NCBI GenBank assembly: GCA_948567375.1
Contig: OX419757.1
Span: forward strand, 10,182,974-10,246,973
DNA from: Lunularia cruciata
Lineage: Eukaryota; Streptophyta; Marchantiopsida; Lunulariales; Lunulariaceae
Direction: 5' to 3'
Length of the DNA stretch: 64,000 nt
Shown here piece by piece: positions 36,880 through 49,720 of this stretch. Each line of letters opens with the position of its first letter. Positions within the stretch are counted from its first letter, which is position 1. The notes below the pieces were generated by a model, which ran no database searches, had not been told where the DNA came from, and saw only the letters and a program-made list of their open reading frames with translations. The position numbers and the translations under genes were made by a program.

Positions 36880-39800
36880 CCATCTCCTCATCGGTCTTAC
36901 CATACCCATGTGCTCTAGTCTAATCATGTTGGCTAGGATATGGGTTTCTACTCAACCTATCTGCATCATGGTTCACCATTTCAGGTTTGTGAATAACCAT
37001 GAAATTATACTCCTATAAAATCAGTGCTCTTCATGAAAGCTTCCTTGAAAGCTTGTTGGACTCAATCAACCACTTCAATGGTTGATGATCAATGATTAAA
37101 GTAAAGAAGTTACCAAATAGGTAACATCGGAAATGTGCAACTACCCATACTACTGCCATGCATTCTCTCTCATATAAACTATAATTCACCTCTGCTGAAT
37201 TGTTGGAGTGACTAGCATAGGCCACCACAAACTCCTTCTCCTCATCATCATGTTGGGTGAACACTACTCCAAGCTCCAACATAATCCAATCAGTGTGAAC
37301 TTGAAATGGTCATCCTCTGCTTGGTCTCCTCAAAATAGAGGTAGATGTCAACCTCTCCTTGAGCTCTATAAAAGCTCTCTCTTGCTCATCTCCCCAACAC
37401 CACTCATGTGTAACTTGCTTGGTCAGCTTTTTTAGGGACTTGGAAATGGCACTAAATCCTCTAAAATACTGGCAATAGAAGTTTGCTAACCCAAGGAATG
37501 CTTGCACTCTACCCAAATCCATAGGCTAAGGAATACACATAATAGCCTCTACCTTGGTTTGTTGAACACTAAGTCCTCTAGAGTAAATAGTGTGACCCAA
37601 ATACTCAACCTACTCATGGAAGAATCTACACTTCCCAAGATGTAGTTTGAGTCCATGAGATCTCAACCTCTCCAACACCTCCAACAAATGTCTCTCATGC
37701 TCCTCCACAATAGTGTTATAGACCAAAATGTCACCAAGAAAAATCCAATCCAACTAAGATCCTATCCACGACCCTTTGGAACTTGGAAGGAGCATTCTTC
37801 AACCCAAATGGTAAGAACCTCCATTGATACAATACATCCTTGTTATGAGGATCAATAGCCCAAATGTTGTCTTGGACTTATTGTCCTCCTTGATTGGAAA
37901 TTGATGATATCTTGCTTGAAGATCCAAGGTACTGAAGACCTTTGCATGCCTAATCATATCAAAGATCTCCTTTGGTGTATGCATGGCATGCCAATTAGCC
38001 CTAGTTTGTTGGTTGATAGGATGGTAATCTCCACACATCTGCCTTTTGTGTAGTTGTAATGCATGTCCTTCTTGGTTGGCATCATTGTAATTGATGCATA
38101 CATGAAGTCTCCACCAAATTAGCCTCAAAAAGATCTCTACTCCAAATTTAAATCCATGCTCTTTCTATATCACTATATTGATAAGGATGTCAAAAAACTA
38201 GTGTATTGCTAGTCAGCTCAATCCAAATACCAAGTCCCTTCAAAGCATCCAAATCCTTCATATTGAAGACAAAACAACTCATGTAGCTCCTTAAGAACCT
38301 CCAAACTCTTTGTCTTTCATCTCTTGTAAGCTTGGGTCCTAGATTTGGCTCCCAAGTATCCTTTGTAGCTGATGTAGGAGTGGAAGACATATTGAATTGC
38401 TTCTACACTGGGTCCTTGGGAGCAATAGTGTCATACCTCCAACACTAAAGGTCCCAAACTTTTTGTGAAAACTCCTTTTGATCTCCCTTTGATCTGGCTA
38501 CAAGCTCCACACATCCTCTAATTGCATCCCAAGTAGACCAAGGGTGTAATCCAAGTAGACCATGCTCACCTAGATGGACTCCAAGTAGACCTCTCTTACT
38601 ATGGCCACTAGTTGTGTCCGAAGAATACACTACCCACTTGGTCCATTGCCCCCAACATGTATCTTGAATCATCTTGATAGGCACAAAGCACACAAGTGTT
38701 TGAGTGATGATGCCTATCAAGCGCATCCTATGCTGCTTTGCCATGCCAAGGCTCACAATACAGGTCAAAAAAATTCAAGTCTGTAGCCTATCCTAACACT
38801 TGACACTTGGATGCCTCTAACACTATTGGAATAGCAGTAATACTAGTGTGAGAACCCATCATCCGCTCTCTCATTGGTGTTGGGCTCCACCAACTATTGT
38901 AATTATGAGTCCCAAACAAGTCCAAGACCTTCCTCTCTAAAAATAGGGAAGCCTAGGAAACTCATAAGTGTGGGAAAAGTGGCTTGGAGTTGTCCAACTA
39001 TGTTCACCACCGCTATAGGTGACCTATCAACCACTACAATCATCTAAGACTGATACCCAACATCCAAGATGTCATCAATAGTGAGGTGGTCTAGTCGTTG
39101 AATCCCATTGTAAGCATGTTGTAGAACCTCTTTGGGTAAGAGATTCATCCACCAAAGACAAAGACAATGAGCATGTGATCCTACTCTAGTTGCATCCAAC
39201 AACACAACAGGTCTCATCCAAGAAAGGACCTAATGTGTACTCACCACTACCCAAGTGTGAGAATCACCCATCAAAGGATGTTCTCTAAAAATATAAGCTA
39301 GAGAAACGGACTAATGAACTTGGAGATATTGTAGTATCCGTAACATCTCCTAAAACATACCAGAATGGGAATCCTAAAGATCCAAACCTTGGCCAACATG
39401 TACATGTCTCTAACATGGCCATCCAAAAAATCACCAAATGAACAGGACCATGTCTCTCCAAATCCTATGCCCCCAACAAGGAAATATCTATTGGTAGGGT
39501 CTTTTTGTAATCTTACTACTAACATTGGTAAAAACTCAAGATACCAATAGGCCAAGTGTGCCATATGATGTAGAGAGATTTGACTAATAGTCTCATCTCT
39601 CTATACATACAAGTACCTTTGTACTCATATACCTACATGTAGTACCGTAGCTAGTCCAATATTAATCTCATTGAACAACTCCAATAGACATACTTCCTCT
39701 ACTAGATACTACCAAGCAATGAGGCTGTCTCATCCTAATAGTCCATACTAAAACCCATGGGGTATAACACTACTCCCCCAACTGATAGATCATACAACTC

Positions 39801-41377
39801 AACTATTGTCACAATGGCTTGAGCTCTCACCATAGAGCTATCAGTTGGATGACCAGGCTAAATCTAAACAACAAGCTCCCCACATGTGATGTATTGTGTA
39901 GAACCACCTCCTAGAGATGTTTGGATTTGAAATAGACACCTCTCCACATTGGTCTTTTGTTATTCCATACCAATAACTACAGCCTTCCCCAACATAAGGG
40001 GTTCACTCTAGAGTCTAGTAAGGGTGTATAGACCTTCCTCAAAAGTCTCACCAAAAAAAATCCCCCTTTGGTTATCCAATAGGACAACAACTCTAGGTGT
40101 AAATTGCACTTGTTCAAAGGTTGGTCTAGTTGGTAACTCTTCCAATCTAGCCATTACTACATGCCATAAACCACTAGTTGCTAAACAGATCCCATGCTCC
40201 TCAAACAAGTTAGCTCCACTATCAATCACTTCTACTCTAGAATTAGGAACCACATCATCCCTACTATGACAAAGCATGGTAGCCAATTGGAACCTTGAGG
40301 TTGGTTCAACTTCCAACATAAATATATCATTGGTTGAGAACAAAGGATAGTGCATAATCAACTAAGCCACCTCTAACATTGAGCTAGACTCAATTGGTGT
40401 AGTAGTAGGTGGTTGATTAATAGGTAGTCTATCATGCATCCCATCACCACTTACCACACCTGCACTAAGACGTCTAAGAGCCATGGATGTTGTCTATAGT
40501 GCCTTAAAGAGTGTAAAAGACTGGGGAAGTCTAACCTACCTACCAAACTCTCCTCTTTGTGGGTCCAACTCCACTGATGCTCCTCTAGGATCTAGAGCAT
40601 ATATTGCATTCCTAGTCATTGCGGTAGATGCATATACTTGTGCTACTCCGCACATGAAATCCGAGACATCGTTATCACCAACATATGAGGTGGAAGCCTC
40701 AACACTAACTTTGATCTCCTCTGAGCTATGGCCATGCTAGCCAATCTCTGCTCCAATTGCTCAATCCAAGTAGCCATGGCTATATCAAAAGTAAGGTCAG
40801 GTATTGCACTCCTACTAAGTGTGGATCCTCTACCACCACCTCTATCACATTGTCCTCCATAACTTGGAGCTCCTCCACCACTTGCCATAACAACCCTCCC
40901 GCTCTATAACTCATGGTGCAGGTCAAAGCATTTATCACTAGTGTGACCAAATATGTGGCTATGCTCACATTGTCTCTATGCTAGTTGGAGATGCACCAAA
41001 GGTATTAGGTCCGTTGCCTTGAGTGCACTCTCTATTGTGGTGAGGTCTACCACAAGTCAACAAGCAACACCACCACTCATTAGCTACTGCTAACCCAAAA
41101 ATCAAATTAAGAGTCTAGCTACACTAGGCCTTCCACTCGCTCCATAAGATCTAGGCTATCCATCCTGTCCTTAGAAATCAACATGGCATGGTGCACCTTG
41201 GAAGAAATAACAATCATGGACGAGGTCTCCCTACCAAATCCAAATATCACCACTCTATCCTCCACCATGTTGAGCTCAATACGCTCAACCAAACCAAAGA
41301 CCACTGCCAAGTAGCTTGTAACAACGTGGTATCACTAACTCTATGTCGCAACTCCCTATCCAATATCCCATATCAAA
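36880..41377 (-). mobile_element. older Ty3 retrotransposon, left part (RNase H, RT, pol/gag remains)
   Basis: Minus-strand fossil host of the younger insertion. From right to left: gag-like, glycine-rich and low-complexity remains (about 40,640-40,970), a possible protease stretch (about 40,010-40,360, with IDSGAN), an RT N-terminal region (38,190-38,390), RT with FSTLDLQARYHQFPI (about 37,800-38,130), RT thumb (FLGLANFYCQYF, about 37,310-37,520) and RNase H (AYASHSN, ERECMAVVW, about 37,031-37,282). Integrase was not recognised, and the left end abuts an oppositely oriented LTR. It is broken in many places. Confidence 0.75.
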
Positions 41378-41802
41378 TGTAAAAGACCAAGGTCGAGGAG
41401 AGAAATAAGAGAATGGAAACTCACATTGGGACACTTGAATGAATGAAAACTCTGAATGCCTAGCATAAGCTTTGGCTTTGGTATTTATAGATAGCATACA
41501 AGGCCCTTGAGAAGCTTCTCAAGAAGCTTCCTTGAGCTGCTTTCTTAGAGTGCAAGCCAAGTTAACTAGGAAGCTTCTCAAGAAGCTTCCTTATAGAAGC
41601 CACCTACTTGGCGTGCAAGCTAAACTAGTTAGAAGTTTCTAGAAGCTTCCTTCTAGAAGCTACTTGCTTGGGGGGCAAGTTAACTAGTTGAGAAGCTTCC
41701 CAAGAAGCTTCCTAGATATTTTTGGAATATTCTAGGCTAATTTGGCTTATTCTCTACTTCATTAGCCTCACTAACTATGTTGCTAAACTCTATATTGTTA
41801 CA
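41378..41802 (-). repeat. 3' LTR of the chromovirus (425 bp)
   Basis: Bounded by tgtaaaag and attgttaca on the + strand, so it reads TG...CA in element orientation, with a purine-rich tract (agcggtgtgggaatat) just inside. The TATA box TATAAATA is at 41,482-41,489 (minus). The GAAGCTTC array is at 41,511-41,711. Confidence 0.95.
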
Positions 41803-44800
41803 TATTCCCACACCGCTAGTTGGTGACGTCCTCGTCGCCATTGAAGCTTCAAACTCCTGGATGGCCGTATGTGCATTCTAGAGGTGAAAAAGAGGTTCCC
41901 ATGGGGCATCATGAAGGAGATACCCTTTCCAAAGGACCTTGTACTCCATATGTTGTTGGCGTCTTTGTTGGATGGAGCAACATGCAAGGATGCGATCAAC
42001 TTTGTACTCTTCATGATCAGTGATAGAGATAAGAGGAGGAGGAGGTTGGACTCAAGAGGTAAAAAAAGAGGGGTTAGGAACAAAGGGTTTCAACTTGGAA
42101 ACATGAAAGACAAGATGGATATGCATATGACAAGGCAAGGCAAGTCGATAAGCAATAGGAGAGACAATTTGGGTGACATCAAAAGGTCCTATCCAATTAG
42201 GGGCAAGTTTACGAACTTGTGTATCAAGTGGGAGGAGTAGATAACTAGAGGATAGCATAAGTTTATCACCGACTTCAAAGGTGAGATCATGACAATGGTG
42301 ATCCGCATATTTTTTTGATGATTTTGGGCAACAAGGATGTGAGATTTGGCTTGTTGGAGAGATTTAGATATGGTGGTCAAGAAGCTTGAAATATGAGGAA
42401 CCTGAGACGGAAGAGGAGTAAGAAGAGAATCTAAGACAAGCGGATCTTGGCCAAAATTGAGAAAGAAAGGAGAGAATCCGGTGCTTTCCTGTTTAGAATT
42501 GTTGTATGTAAACTCTACAGCTGCAAGACATTCATCCCAATTGGTATGGTGAATGTTGACAAAGGCACAAAGCATATCTTCCAAGGTGCAATTTGCACGT
42601 TCAGTTTGTCTATCAATTTGAGGATGATAGGCTGTGGACAAAGCAAGCTTGGTGCCAAGTATCTGGAAAAGTGCTTGCCAAAACTTTCCGGTGAAGCAAG
42701 GATCACGGTCAGAGATGAGTACATGTGGCATCCCATGATGTTTGAATACATTATCAAAGTAGAGTTGCACCAAGGTAGGAGCATCCACAATATCAATCGT
42801 TGGTGTCAAATGGATTTGCTTACTAAGCTTATCCACAAACACCACAATTGCTGTGTGACCTTGTTGTGTCTTGGGCAAGGAGGTGATGAGATCTAAGCTC
42901 ACATGTTCCCAACAAGTAGTTGGAATGGGAAGTGGCTGAAGGAGTCCACCCAGCTTCTGGTTACTAGCCTTGTTGCGTTGACAACTCTCACATGATCAAA
43001 CAAACTCCCAAACATCTTGTGTCATGTTGGGACACCACCATTGACATTGGAGGGTACCCAAGGTCTTGTCCACCCCCATGTGACCAGCTATTGGTAGATC
43101 ATGGGCTTCTTGAAGGTGCACAAATCAAAGATCACCTTTGGCTGGAAACATAGATCCGGTCCGCATGGAATAGAAGGCCTTCCTTGAAGGAAGTTGTTGT
43201 ACTCCTTATTGCCTATTTTTAGACAACCATGTACCATTTGGAAGAAGGGATCTTGTTGTAGAGCTGACCAAAACTCATTATGGACCTTGGAGTCAATTGA
43301 CACCGTTGTAATTGCCATCGTGATGAGAGGAAGAGACTTCAAATCAGGTCATTGTGATCAAGCATCAAGGATAACATGGAACCGACCTGGTTTGTACTCA
43401 AGTTTGATGTCAAACAATTGGAGTTGCTCTTCCCATTGATGATGTCTACTCTTCATGTGTTCCAAGTGTAAGGTCTGCAAAAATGGTTGTGATCAGTTTG
43501 CATGATCACTTGTTTCCCCAAGAGATAATGCCTCCATACCTTGGTGGCATATACCATTGCAAGTTGTTCCCAATCTCAAGCATAGTAATTTCTTTCAGCT
43601 ATATTTAGTTGGTGAGACACAAAGGCAATGGGATGTAGTCCATCCGGGAATTCTTGTTGCAACTCAACTCCATTTGAAAAGTTAGAAGCATCAAAATCAA
43701 CTACACAAGGTAGTTGAGGATCATAAGGTTGAAGAATGGGTCTTGAAGAAACCATATGCTTTAACTTCTAGAATGCTTCTTCATGCTTGGTGGTCCATTG
43801 TAAGCTTGAGTTCTTTCCCAAGAGGTCAATCAATGGTGCAGCCACATGAGCATAGTAGTGGATGAACAGTCGGTAAAAACTGGCCAATCCATTGAACGCT
43901 CGTACTTCTATAGCATCCTTTGGGGTAGGCCAATCAGTAATGACCTTGATTTTCTCTTCTTCCATCTTGATCCCCTCTGATGAGATCTTATGACCCAAAA
44001 AGGTAACCTCCTTCCGCCAAAAGGCATACTTTGACTTCTTGTAGTAAAATTTCCATTGTTGCAGTCATCTTAGGACTTCTTGCACATGATTCATGTGTTA
44101 TGCCTCTGTCTTACTATAGATTAAGATATCATCCAAGAACATCACCACGGACCAATCCAATAGTCCATCCAACACCCGATGCATCTGATCCATGAAGACT
44201 ATTGGAGCATTAATGAGTCTGAAAGGTAGAACTCTCTACTCCTCAAAATGCCCATACCTTGTGCAAAAGGTAGTCTTTTGCACATCATCTTTATCAATAG
44301 GAATTTTCCAATAGCCGCTGCAAAGATCCAACTTGGAAAAGTAGCGTGCTCCACTTAGTTGATCAAGCAAGTCATCTATCCGAGGCAAGGGATATGCATT
44401 CTTCACGGTTTGCTTATTGAGCCTATGGTAATCAATACAAAAGCAAAGTCCTCCATCCTTCTTTGGAACAAATAGTACCGGTGCTCCCCAAGGAGAGGTA
44501 CTATATCGTATGAAGTCCTTCTCCAGCAACTCTGTAAGTGTTGTTTGTAATTACTCCAACTCCTTTGGTGAGAGCTAATAGATCGGTCTACTCACTAGAG
44601 TACTTCCTAGCAATAACTTGATCTTGAAGGGCATACCTCGATAGGAGGGTAATCCCTTTGGTAGATCATCCGGAAACACTTCCGCAAACTCTTGAACTAT
44701 CCGATCAAGCATTGCTTGATGAAGCCCTTGACTCTCCTTAGATTGTTCTTGTGCAATCCGCTTGATCCACACCACAAATATAGACTTATCTTCCTCCAAA

Positions 44801-44940
44801 GTTTTCCCTATGGCTGCTTTACTAACCAACTTCCCTTGTAGGGACCCATCTCTCTTCCAAACTTGCTCCATGGTTGCCTTCCTGGCAAACTTCCTATCTT
44901 GGGACTCATCTTCCTTCAAGGTTTGCTTTGTGAGCCGGCT

Positions 44941-45620
44941 TGTCTCTCACTTAGGATGAACCTCTGATGGCTATTATGGTAGCGCACCATGGACTAAGAA
45001 GGAAAGAAACCCCAACTCCATCATACTCCTCCAAGGCTAACACTCCAAGACTCAAGACATTGTTCACTAGAGAACTCAATGAGAGAGAGATAGTTGCAAG
45101 TGAAAGGATGATGAATACCTCCTCACCCCTTGTTTATATACTTGTGAAATAGTTACGTACCAAAGTTACTAATTACCATAGTAACTCAAGTTACTAGACT
45201 AAAAGTCAAGTAAAGTCAAAAAGTAGAAAGGAATATCCATTCACATAGGCATATTCCCCTAAGCATGTGGTCTTATCTTGACCCAACCACTAAGTCAAGG
45301 ATTCCTTCACATGGGCTATCTTTGGACTAAAGAAGAATCCAAAACAAAAAGGCTTGCGGGCCCAAGAGTTCTCAACTCTTTCCTCAAAGCCAAACACCTA
45401 AGAATAATACCAAGTCAACACACTAAAATCCAAAATAGTGGTGCTCATCTTTTCTACTTCCTCTAGAGTAAGGTCCACTCTATCTTAACTACGACTAACT
45501 TTAGCTAACCATGACTAACATAGAACCATCCTTTATCTGTATATAAATAATATCTCTTAAGTACTTGTAATACTAAGCTAAATATCACAATACCACACAC
45601 ATGCACAAATGGGTGTTACA
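44941..45620 (-). mobile_element. solo LTR-like insertion of another family
   Basis: About 680 bp interrupts the chromovirus between its protease and RT regions. On the minus strand it starts tgtaacaccca and ends gtgagagaca (TG...CA), with a TATA box (tatataaac) near 45,130 followed by a serine-poor, C/T-rich leader typical of an LTR R region. No internal domains and no exact 5-bp target duplication were seen (left flank cggct, right flank gctct), so the borders are approximate. Confidence 0.6.
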
Positions 45621-47302
45621 GCTCTATGGCTGCCTTCCCATCTTGGGACTGACTATTCTTAGGTGTCTTACTCAAAGGTGCCAGACAACCTAATCAGAAA
45701 TTCCTACCTTGGTGTTGTACTTGAATTTTTTGTTGGGTCCAATCAAATTGAACCTTATGATGTTCAAGCCAAGGTAGATCCAAAATGATATCATATTGTA
45801 GAGGTGCCACTACAAACCTCATACACTCCAAATACTCCTTCCCAATCTTGAAGGTAACAAGATGCGAGGTGCGGAATGCAGAATCCTTTCTCCCATCTAC
45901 CATTATCAAACTACTCCTAATCACTGGCTTGAAAGGAACACCTAATTCCTTTATTACTTGCATAGACATGCAATTCTTTGAACTTCAAGAATCAACCAAA
46001 ATTCTACAACCCCGATTAGATATTGTACCTTGCAAGTGAAGCAAACTTGCATAGGTCGAGCCATCAATCCCATTGGAACTAATCAAGCTCCCAATAGGTG
46101 GCTCAAAATCTCCTATTGGGATTCCTCGTTTCCTTGATCATTCTATTCCACAAACTCCATTTGGGCAACTTGTCAAGGTCACCCATTCCTAAGTGGGCAT
46201 TCAGCAATGCAATATCCAACTTGGCAACAATAAAAACAACCTCCATTTTGTCACAATCTTTCTCTATCAGTTGAACCAAATCTTTCTCTATCCGTTGAAC
46301 CAAGTGGTCTCTGTTGGATTGCATCAATCTCCATTGGTGCCAGTTCTTTCACCCGTGCATAGTGTACTAGTAGGCCTTGTGTAGGTCGAGATCAAGACCA
46401 AGTTGTCGCCACCAAGGAATCAAAGTATTTAGCCAATTGCATGGCTTCTTCTATGTTTTGTGGTTCTCGTATGGTCACCTCCAATTTGGTTCATGAATTC
46501 AATCCCCACACAAATTGATCTTGAACTTTACCTTCTTGTATATTTGGAATCTACATGATGATGTTCTAAAATTGTGTGATGTAGCTCCTTACTAAGCCAA
46601 CTTGCTTCAACTCCGCCAATTTTTCTTGTGCGGCTCAGGTGGCATTTATAGTTTGAAACCGACCCAATATTGTATCCTTGAATTCTGCCCCATGTCAAAA
46701 TTGGTGCAACAATTTGTTGTTTTGCTCGCTCCACTCAGAATTGCCACCAAAGTTTTGCCACACCATCTAATTGGCTAGAGACCAAGAGAATCTATTTCCG
46801 TTCATCTAGAAGATTGGTGGCTTCAAAGTAATGTTTGTAGTCAAACACAAAATTCTCCATTGTATCCGGAAGATTCTTGCCTTCAAACACCTTGGGTTTT
46901 GGAAATCGAATGCAATCTTCTCCAACTTGAATTGGCGCTCTCTCTATATATTCTTGTTGTTGCTGATCTCGTTCATCCAGCAATGGAGTAAGGTGCTCAA
47001 TTTGTTGTTGCATCGCAGGGATAACATCTGGTATTGCCGCCATAGCTACTACTTTATCCCACTACTCTAAATTTATCTAATTGATTAGCACATAGATGCA
47101 GCACGTCCACCGTTCTCCATAAGTTACAACCGGAAGTATCAAGGGTTCCTCAAACACGGTGATCATATGTAGAAAATTCTGCCCAAAGCACGAGGTGATG
47201 AATTATGTGAAATGATGCTTGGGTAATATCTGGTCATGAAAATCCCAATGGTTTGGCGGAAATGGATTCGGTGGTCCATAAATTCTATCCATCCCATTCT
47301 TT

Positions 47303-47313
47303 CTTTGATACCA
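47303..47313 (-). promoter_or_regulatory. primer-binding site
   Basis: On the minus strand TGGTATCAAAG lies one base after the 5' LTR. Plant Ty3 and copia elements commonly use the initiator-Met tRNA, whose complement begins TGGTATCAGAG; there is one mismatch here. Confidence 0.8.
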
Positions 47314-47314
47314 A

Positions 47315-47739
47315 TGTAAAAGACCAAGGCCAAAGAGAGAAATAAGAGAATGGAAACTCACATTAGGACACTTGAATGAGGGAAAACTTCGAATGCCTAG
47401 CATGAGCTTTGGCTTTGGTATTTATAGGTAGCATACAAAGCCCTTGAGAAGCTTCTCAAGAAGCTTCCTTGAACCGCTTTCTTAGAGTGCAAGCCAAGTT
47501 AACTAGGAAGCTTCTCAAGAAGCTTCCTTCTAGAAGCCATCTACTTGGCGTGCAAGCTAAGCTAGTTAGAAGCTTCTAGAAGCTTCCTTCTAGAAGCTCC
47601 TTGCTTGGGGTGCAAGTTAACTAGTCGAGAAGCTTCCCAAGAAGCTTCCTAGATGCTTTTGGAATATTCTAGGCTAATTTGGCTTATTCTCTACTTTGTT
47701 AGCTTTACTAACCACATTGCTAAACTCCATATTGTTACA
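47315..47739 (-). repeat. 5' LTR of the chromovirus (425 bp)
   Basis: Same length and same ends as the 3' LTR. TATA box at 47,419-47,426 (minus) and GAAGCTTC array at 47,448-47,648. The first base of TGTAACA in element orientation is at 47,739, next to TCAAA. Confidence 0.95.
47419..47648 (-). promoter_or_regulatory. heat-shock-element array plus TATA box in the 5' LTR
   Basis: Eight GAAGCTTC (GAAnnTTC) units lie in about 200 bp directly upstream of TATAAATA in element orientation. At 47,569-47,586 four alternating units are perfectly spaced (GAA gc TTC ta GAA gc TTC), which meets the consensus bound by heat-shock factors. The same block is kept at 41,632-41,649 in the other LTR with one spacer change, and a three-unit version is at about 36,195-36,207. 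Heat induction is inferred from motif and position only. Confidence 0.7.
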
Positions 47740-49720
47740 TCAAACTAGATTGCTTGGGCCTTATTAACTCCTTAAGTAAAACTGATCAGCCATTTCATGC
47801 AAGTATATGCCTTGCATGGGCTCTCTCGAGCCTTCCATATGAACTCTTGCAAGCTCCTCAACTTGTCAATCCACACTTTCTGGTAGTTCTGCCTCAAACA
47901 TTGGAAGAACTTTACCGTGGGGTTAAACCTTGGTACTACACCACCTCATGTAGTAGTACCTCCACTCATAGTAGCACCATCTCCAAGAGATCCAACAATG
48001 CTACTAGAGCTAGAACTTGTGGGTACTACCGATCTACCCCTAGAAATAGAGCTTGAAATGATGGAGATATTGTTTGGAGACCAATATTGTCTCCATGGCT
48101 CAATCTCCTCCAAGTGAGCTCTCCTAAACTCATGATAGTTGTCCATTGGCGGACCCTCTAAGTGTTGAAACAACCTCTTATATGCCATGAAGGGTGTGAA
48201 CAAAGTTGTGTTTTGCATCTACTATAGATCACACCAACTATCAAACTCTTGGATGAAATCCAACTCAATGGTACCCACCATACCAGAGTAATGCTCGGGG
48301 CCTTTAGGTGCTCCATAAATCTTGTCCATGTCTTACAACAATGTTGCAGACACACCAAGTGCACCCTCAACTAGATCAACTCCTATATCAAACTCTAACT
48401 CAGTGTCAATCTCTTCTCTCATTGGGATCTAAGATACAAGCTGATACCGAGCGCCACTTTGGGTAAACCCACTATGTATTGCAGTGCTATCTCTTCCAGA
48501 ATCCCCAAAAAACTTTGTTGTGATAAAGTAACCGGAAACTACAAATCATAACCATTGCAAGTACTCCACCAAGTGCCAATACCACCAAGTGCCAACACCA
48601 CCAACCAAATGTCACCCATTAATGTAGCACTAACTACAACAACTACACTAGAGGAAAGAGCAACTTGTAATATGCCATCATAACATGCACTCTTGAGGTC
48701 TACAAGTCATCACTTCTTGCCTCATCAGAGAAAAATATATGTAGTCTAACTGGTCATCACTCAAGCCTCACTATTGAGAGCACACTAGAGCACCAATGTT
48801 CTAAAGTTAGGGCACCTCACACAAACATGGTGCACAAACAAGAAGTGGAGAATGGAGGGATTCCAATCACTAGAAATCTAAATGAAAACACCCATTTCAT
48901 AAATCAACACCAAACTAACTCTATCACCATTTGGCATTTGACATAATAGGAGTTATCTACTTCCTAAGCTACCAAGATCACCAAGAATGGGATCAAACTA
49001 TCTCTCCTAGCCAAAGCTACATGTGTATAGGTATCAATGGAACAATCATTAGGACAACAAGTGAGGGTGGACCAGTTGGCTAGGGCACGAGTCTAGGAAC
49101 CAAAGATCTAGGGTTCAAATCCTATTGTGCACAATCTAGCAGGGTGAGCAGATTTTGCCAACCAATGACCAAAAACTACTCTAAACTAGCTAGCCTCATG
49201 CCACCAAGCTTGGCCTTCATAGCCTCTCATAGCCCACAACCCTATGCTTCAAAGGCTTGAACCCTTTCCAAATCTGGTGAACTTCCTCCAAATCTGGCCA
49301 AACTTCTCCGAGCCAAAATTTGACATAAACCCTCCACCAAATCTGGCCAATCTTTGGAGTTGATTGACTACCAAATTGGAAGGACAAGGTTCTCCAAATC
49401 ACAAATTCAAGGGAATGGGTTCCAAACTCCACCTTTAATTTGCACTTTGAGCTCAATTTGTACCAAATTGGTCCAACTTTCACCTCTTGAGTTCAAAACA
49501 AACACCATTGCTTGAAATTGACTCTCTTCTCAAGGAAATTTGGCCAATGCTTCTACACAATGTCTGCCTCACTACTAAATCTGCATCAATCAAAAGAACT
49601 TCTAGACACAATCACTCTTAGTGAAAATTTGAAGCACAATTGAACTACCAACGATTAGCAAGGCTTGGAAATACCACCAACTTCCTCAATTCCTACACAC
49701 AGTTTCCCCCTTCCTTCACT
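47740..49720 (-). mobile_element. older Ty3 retrotransposon, right part (gag, primer site, probable 5' LTR)
   Basis: This continues the element at 36,880-41,377 on the other side of the TCAAA target duplication. About 47,946-48,370 carries gag-like sequence on the minus strand. At 48,437-48,455 the minus strand has gctcggtatcagcttg, resembling an initiator-Met tRNA primer-binding site. Sequence to the right (to about 49,720) is therefore probably its 5' LTR, with repeated ccaaatctgg blocks. The right LTR limit is not established. Confidence 0.55.
49066..49132 (+). ncRNA. tRNA-like head with pol III A and B boxes (SINE candidate)
   Basis: An A-box-like ggaccagttggctagggc (49,069-49,086) and a B box gggttcaaatcc (49,111-49,122) are spaced as in tRNAs and tRNA-derived SINEs, but a complete cloverleaf is not formed. 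A similar head (accaattggttagggc...gggttcaaatcc) is known from Au-type plant SINEs. The 3' limit of a possible SINE body was not found. Confidence 0.5.

Larger units (their letters stand above)
41378..47739 (-). mobile_element. Ty3 chromovirus, near full-length, LTRs and TSD present
   Basis: A minus-strand LTR retrotransposon, 6,362 bp, flanked by the same 5-bp target duplication TCAAA (41,373-41,377 and 47,740-47,744). From right to left: 5' LTR, primer-binding site, gag (46,792-47,043), protease-like (45,694-46,010), RT with [19 protein letters not shown] (44,236-44,529) and FLDDILIYSK (about 44,120-44,150), RNase H lead-in (43,768-43,998), integrase with ISDRDPCFTG and AYHPQ (42,189-42,902), chromodomain with YKVLWKGYLLHDAPWE (about 41,870-42,020), then 3' LTR. 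The order PR-RT-RH-IN-chromodomain defines a chromovirus. The LTRs differ at roughly 30 of 425 positions by eye, so insertion is moderately old (likely a few million years). The coding parts are interrupted several times, and a foreign solo LTR sits within. Confidence 0.92.

Noticed and set aside
42447-42896. 149-codon + strand frame
   Set aside because: It is antisense to the chromovirus integrase and has no domain of its own.
49066-49140. a functional tRNA gene
   Set aside because: A and B boxes are present but the acceptor and anticodon stems do not pair, so only a tRNA-like/SINE label is justified.
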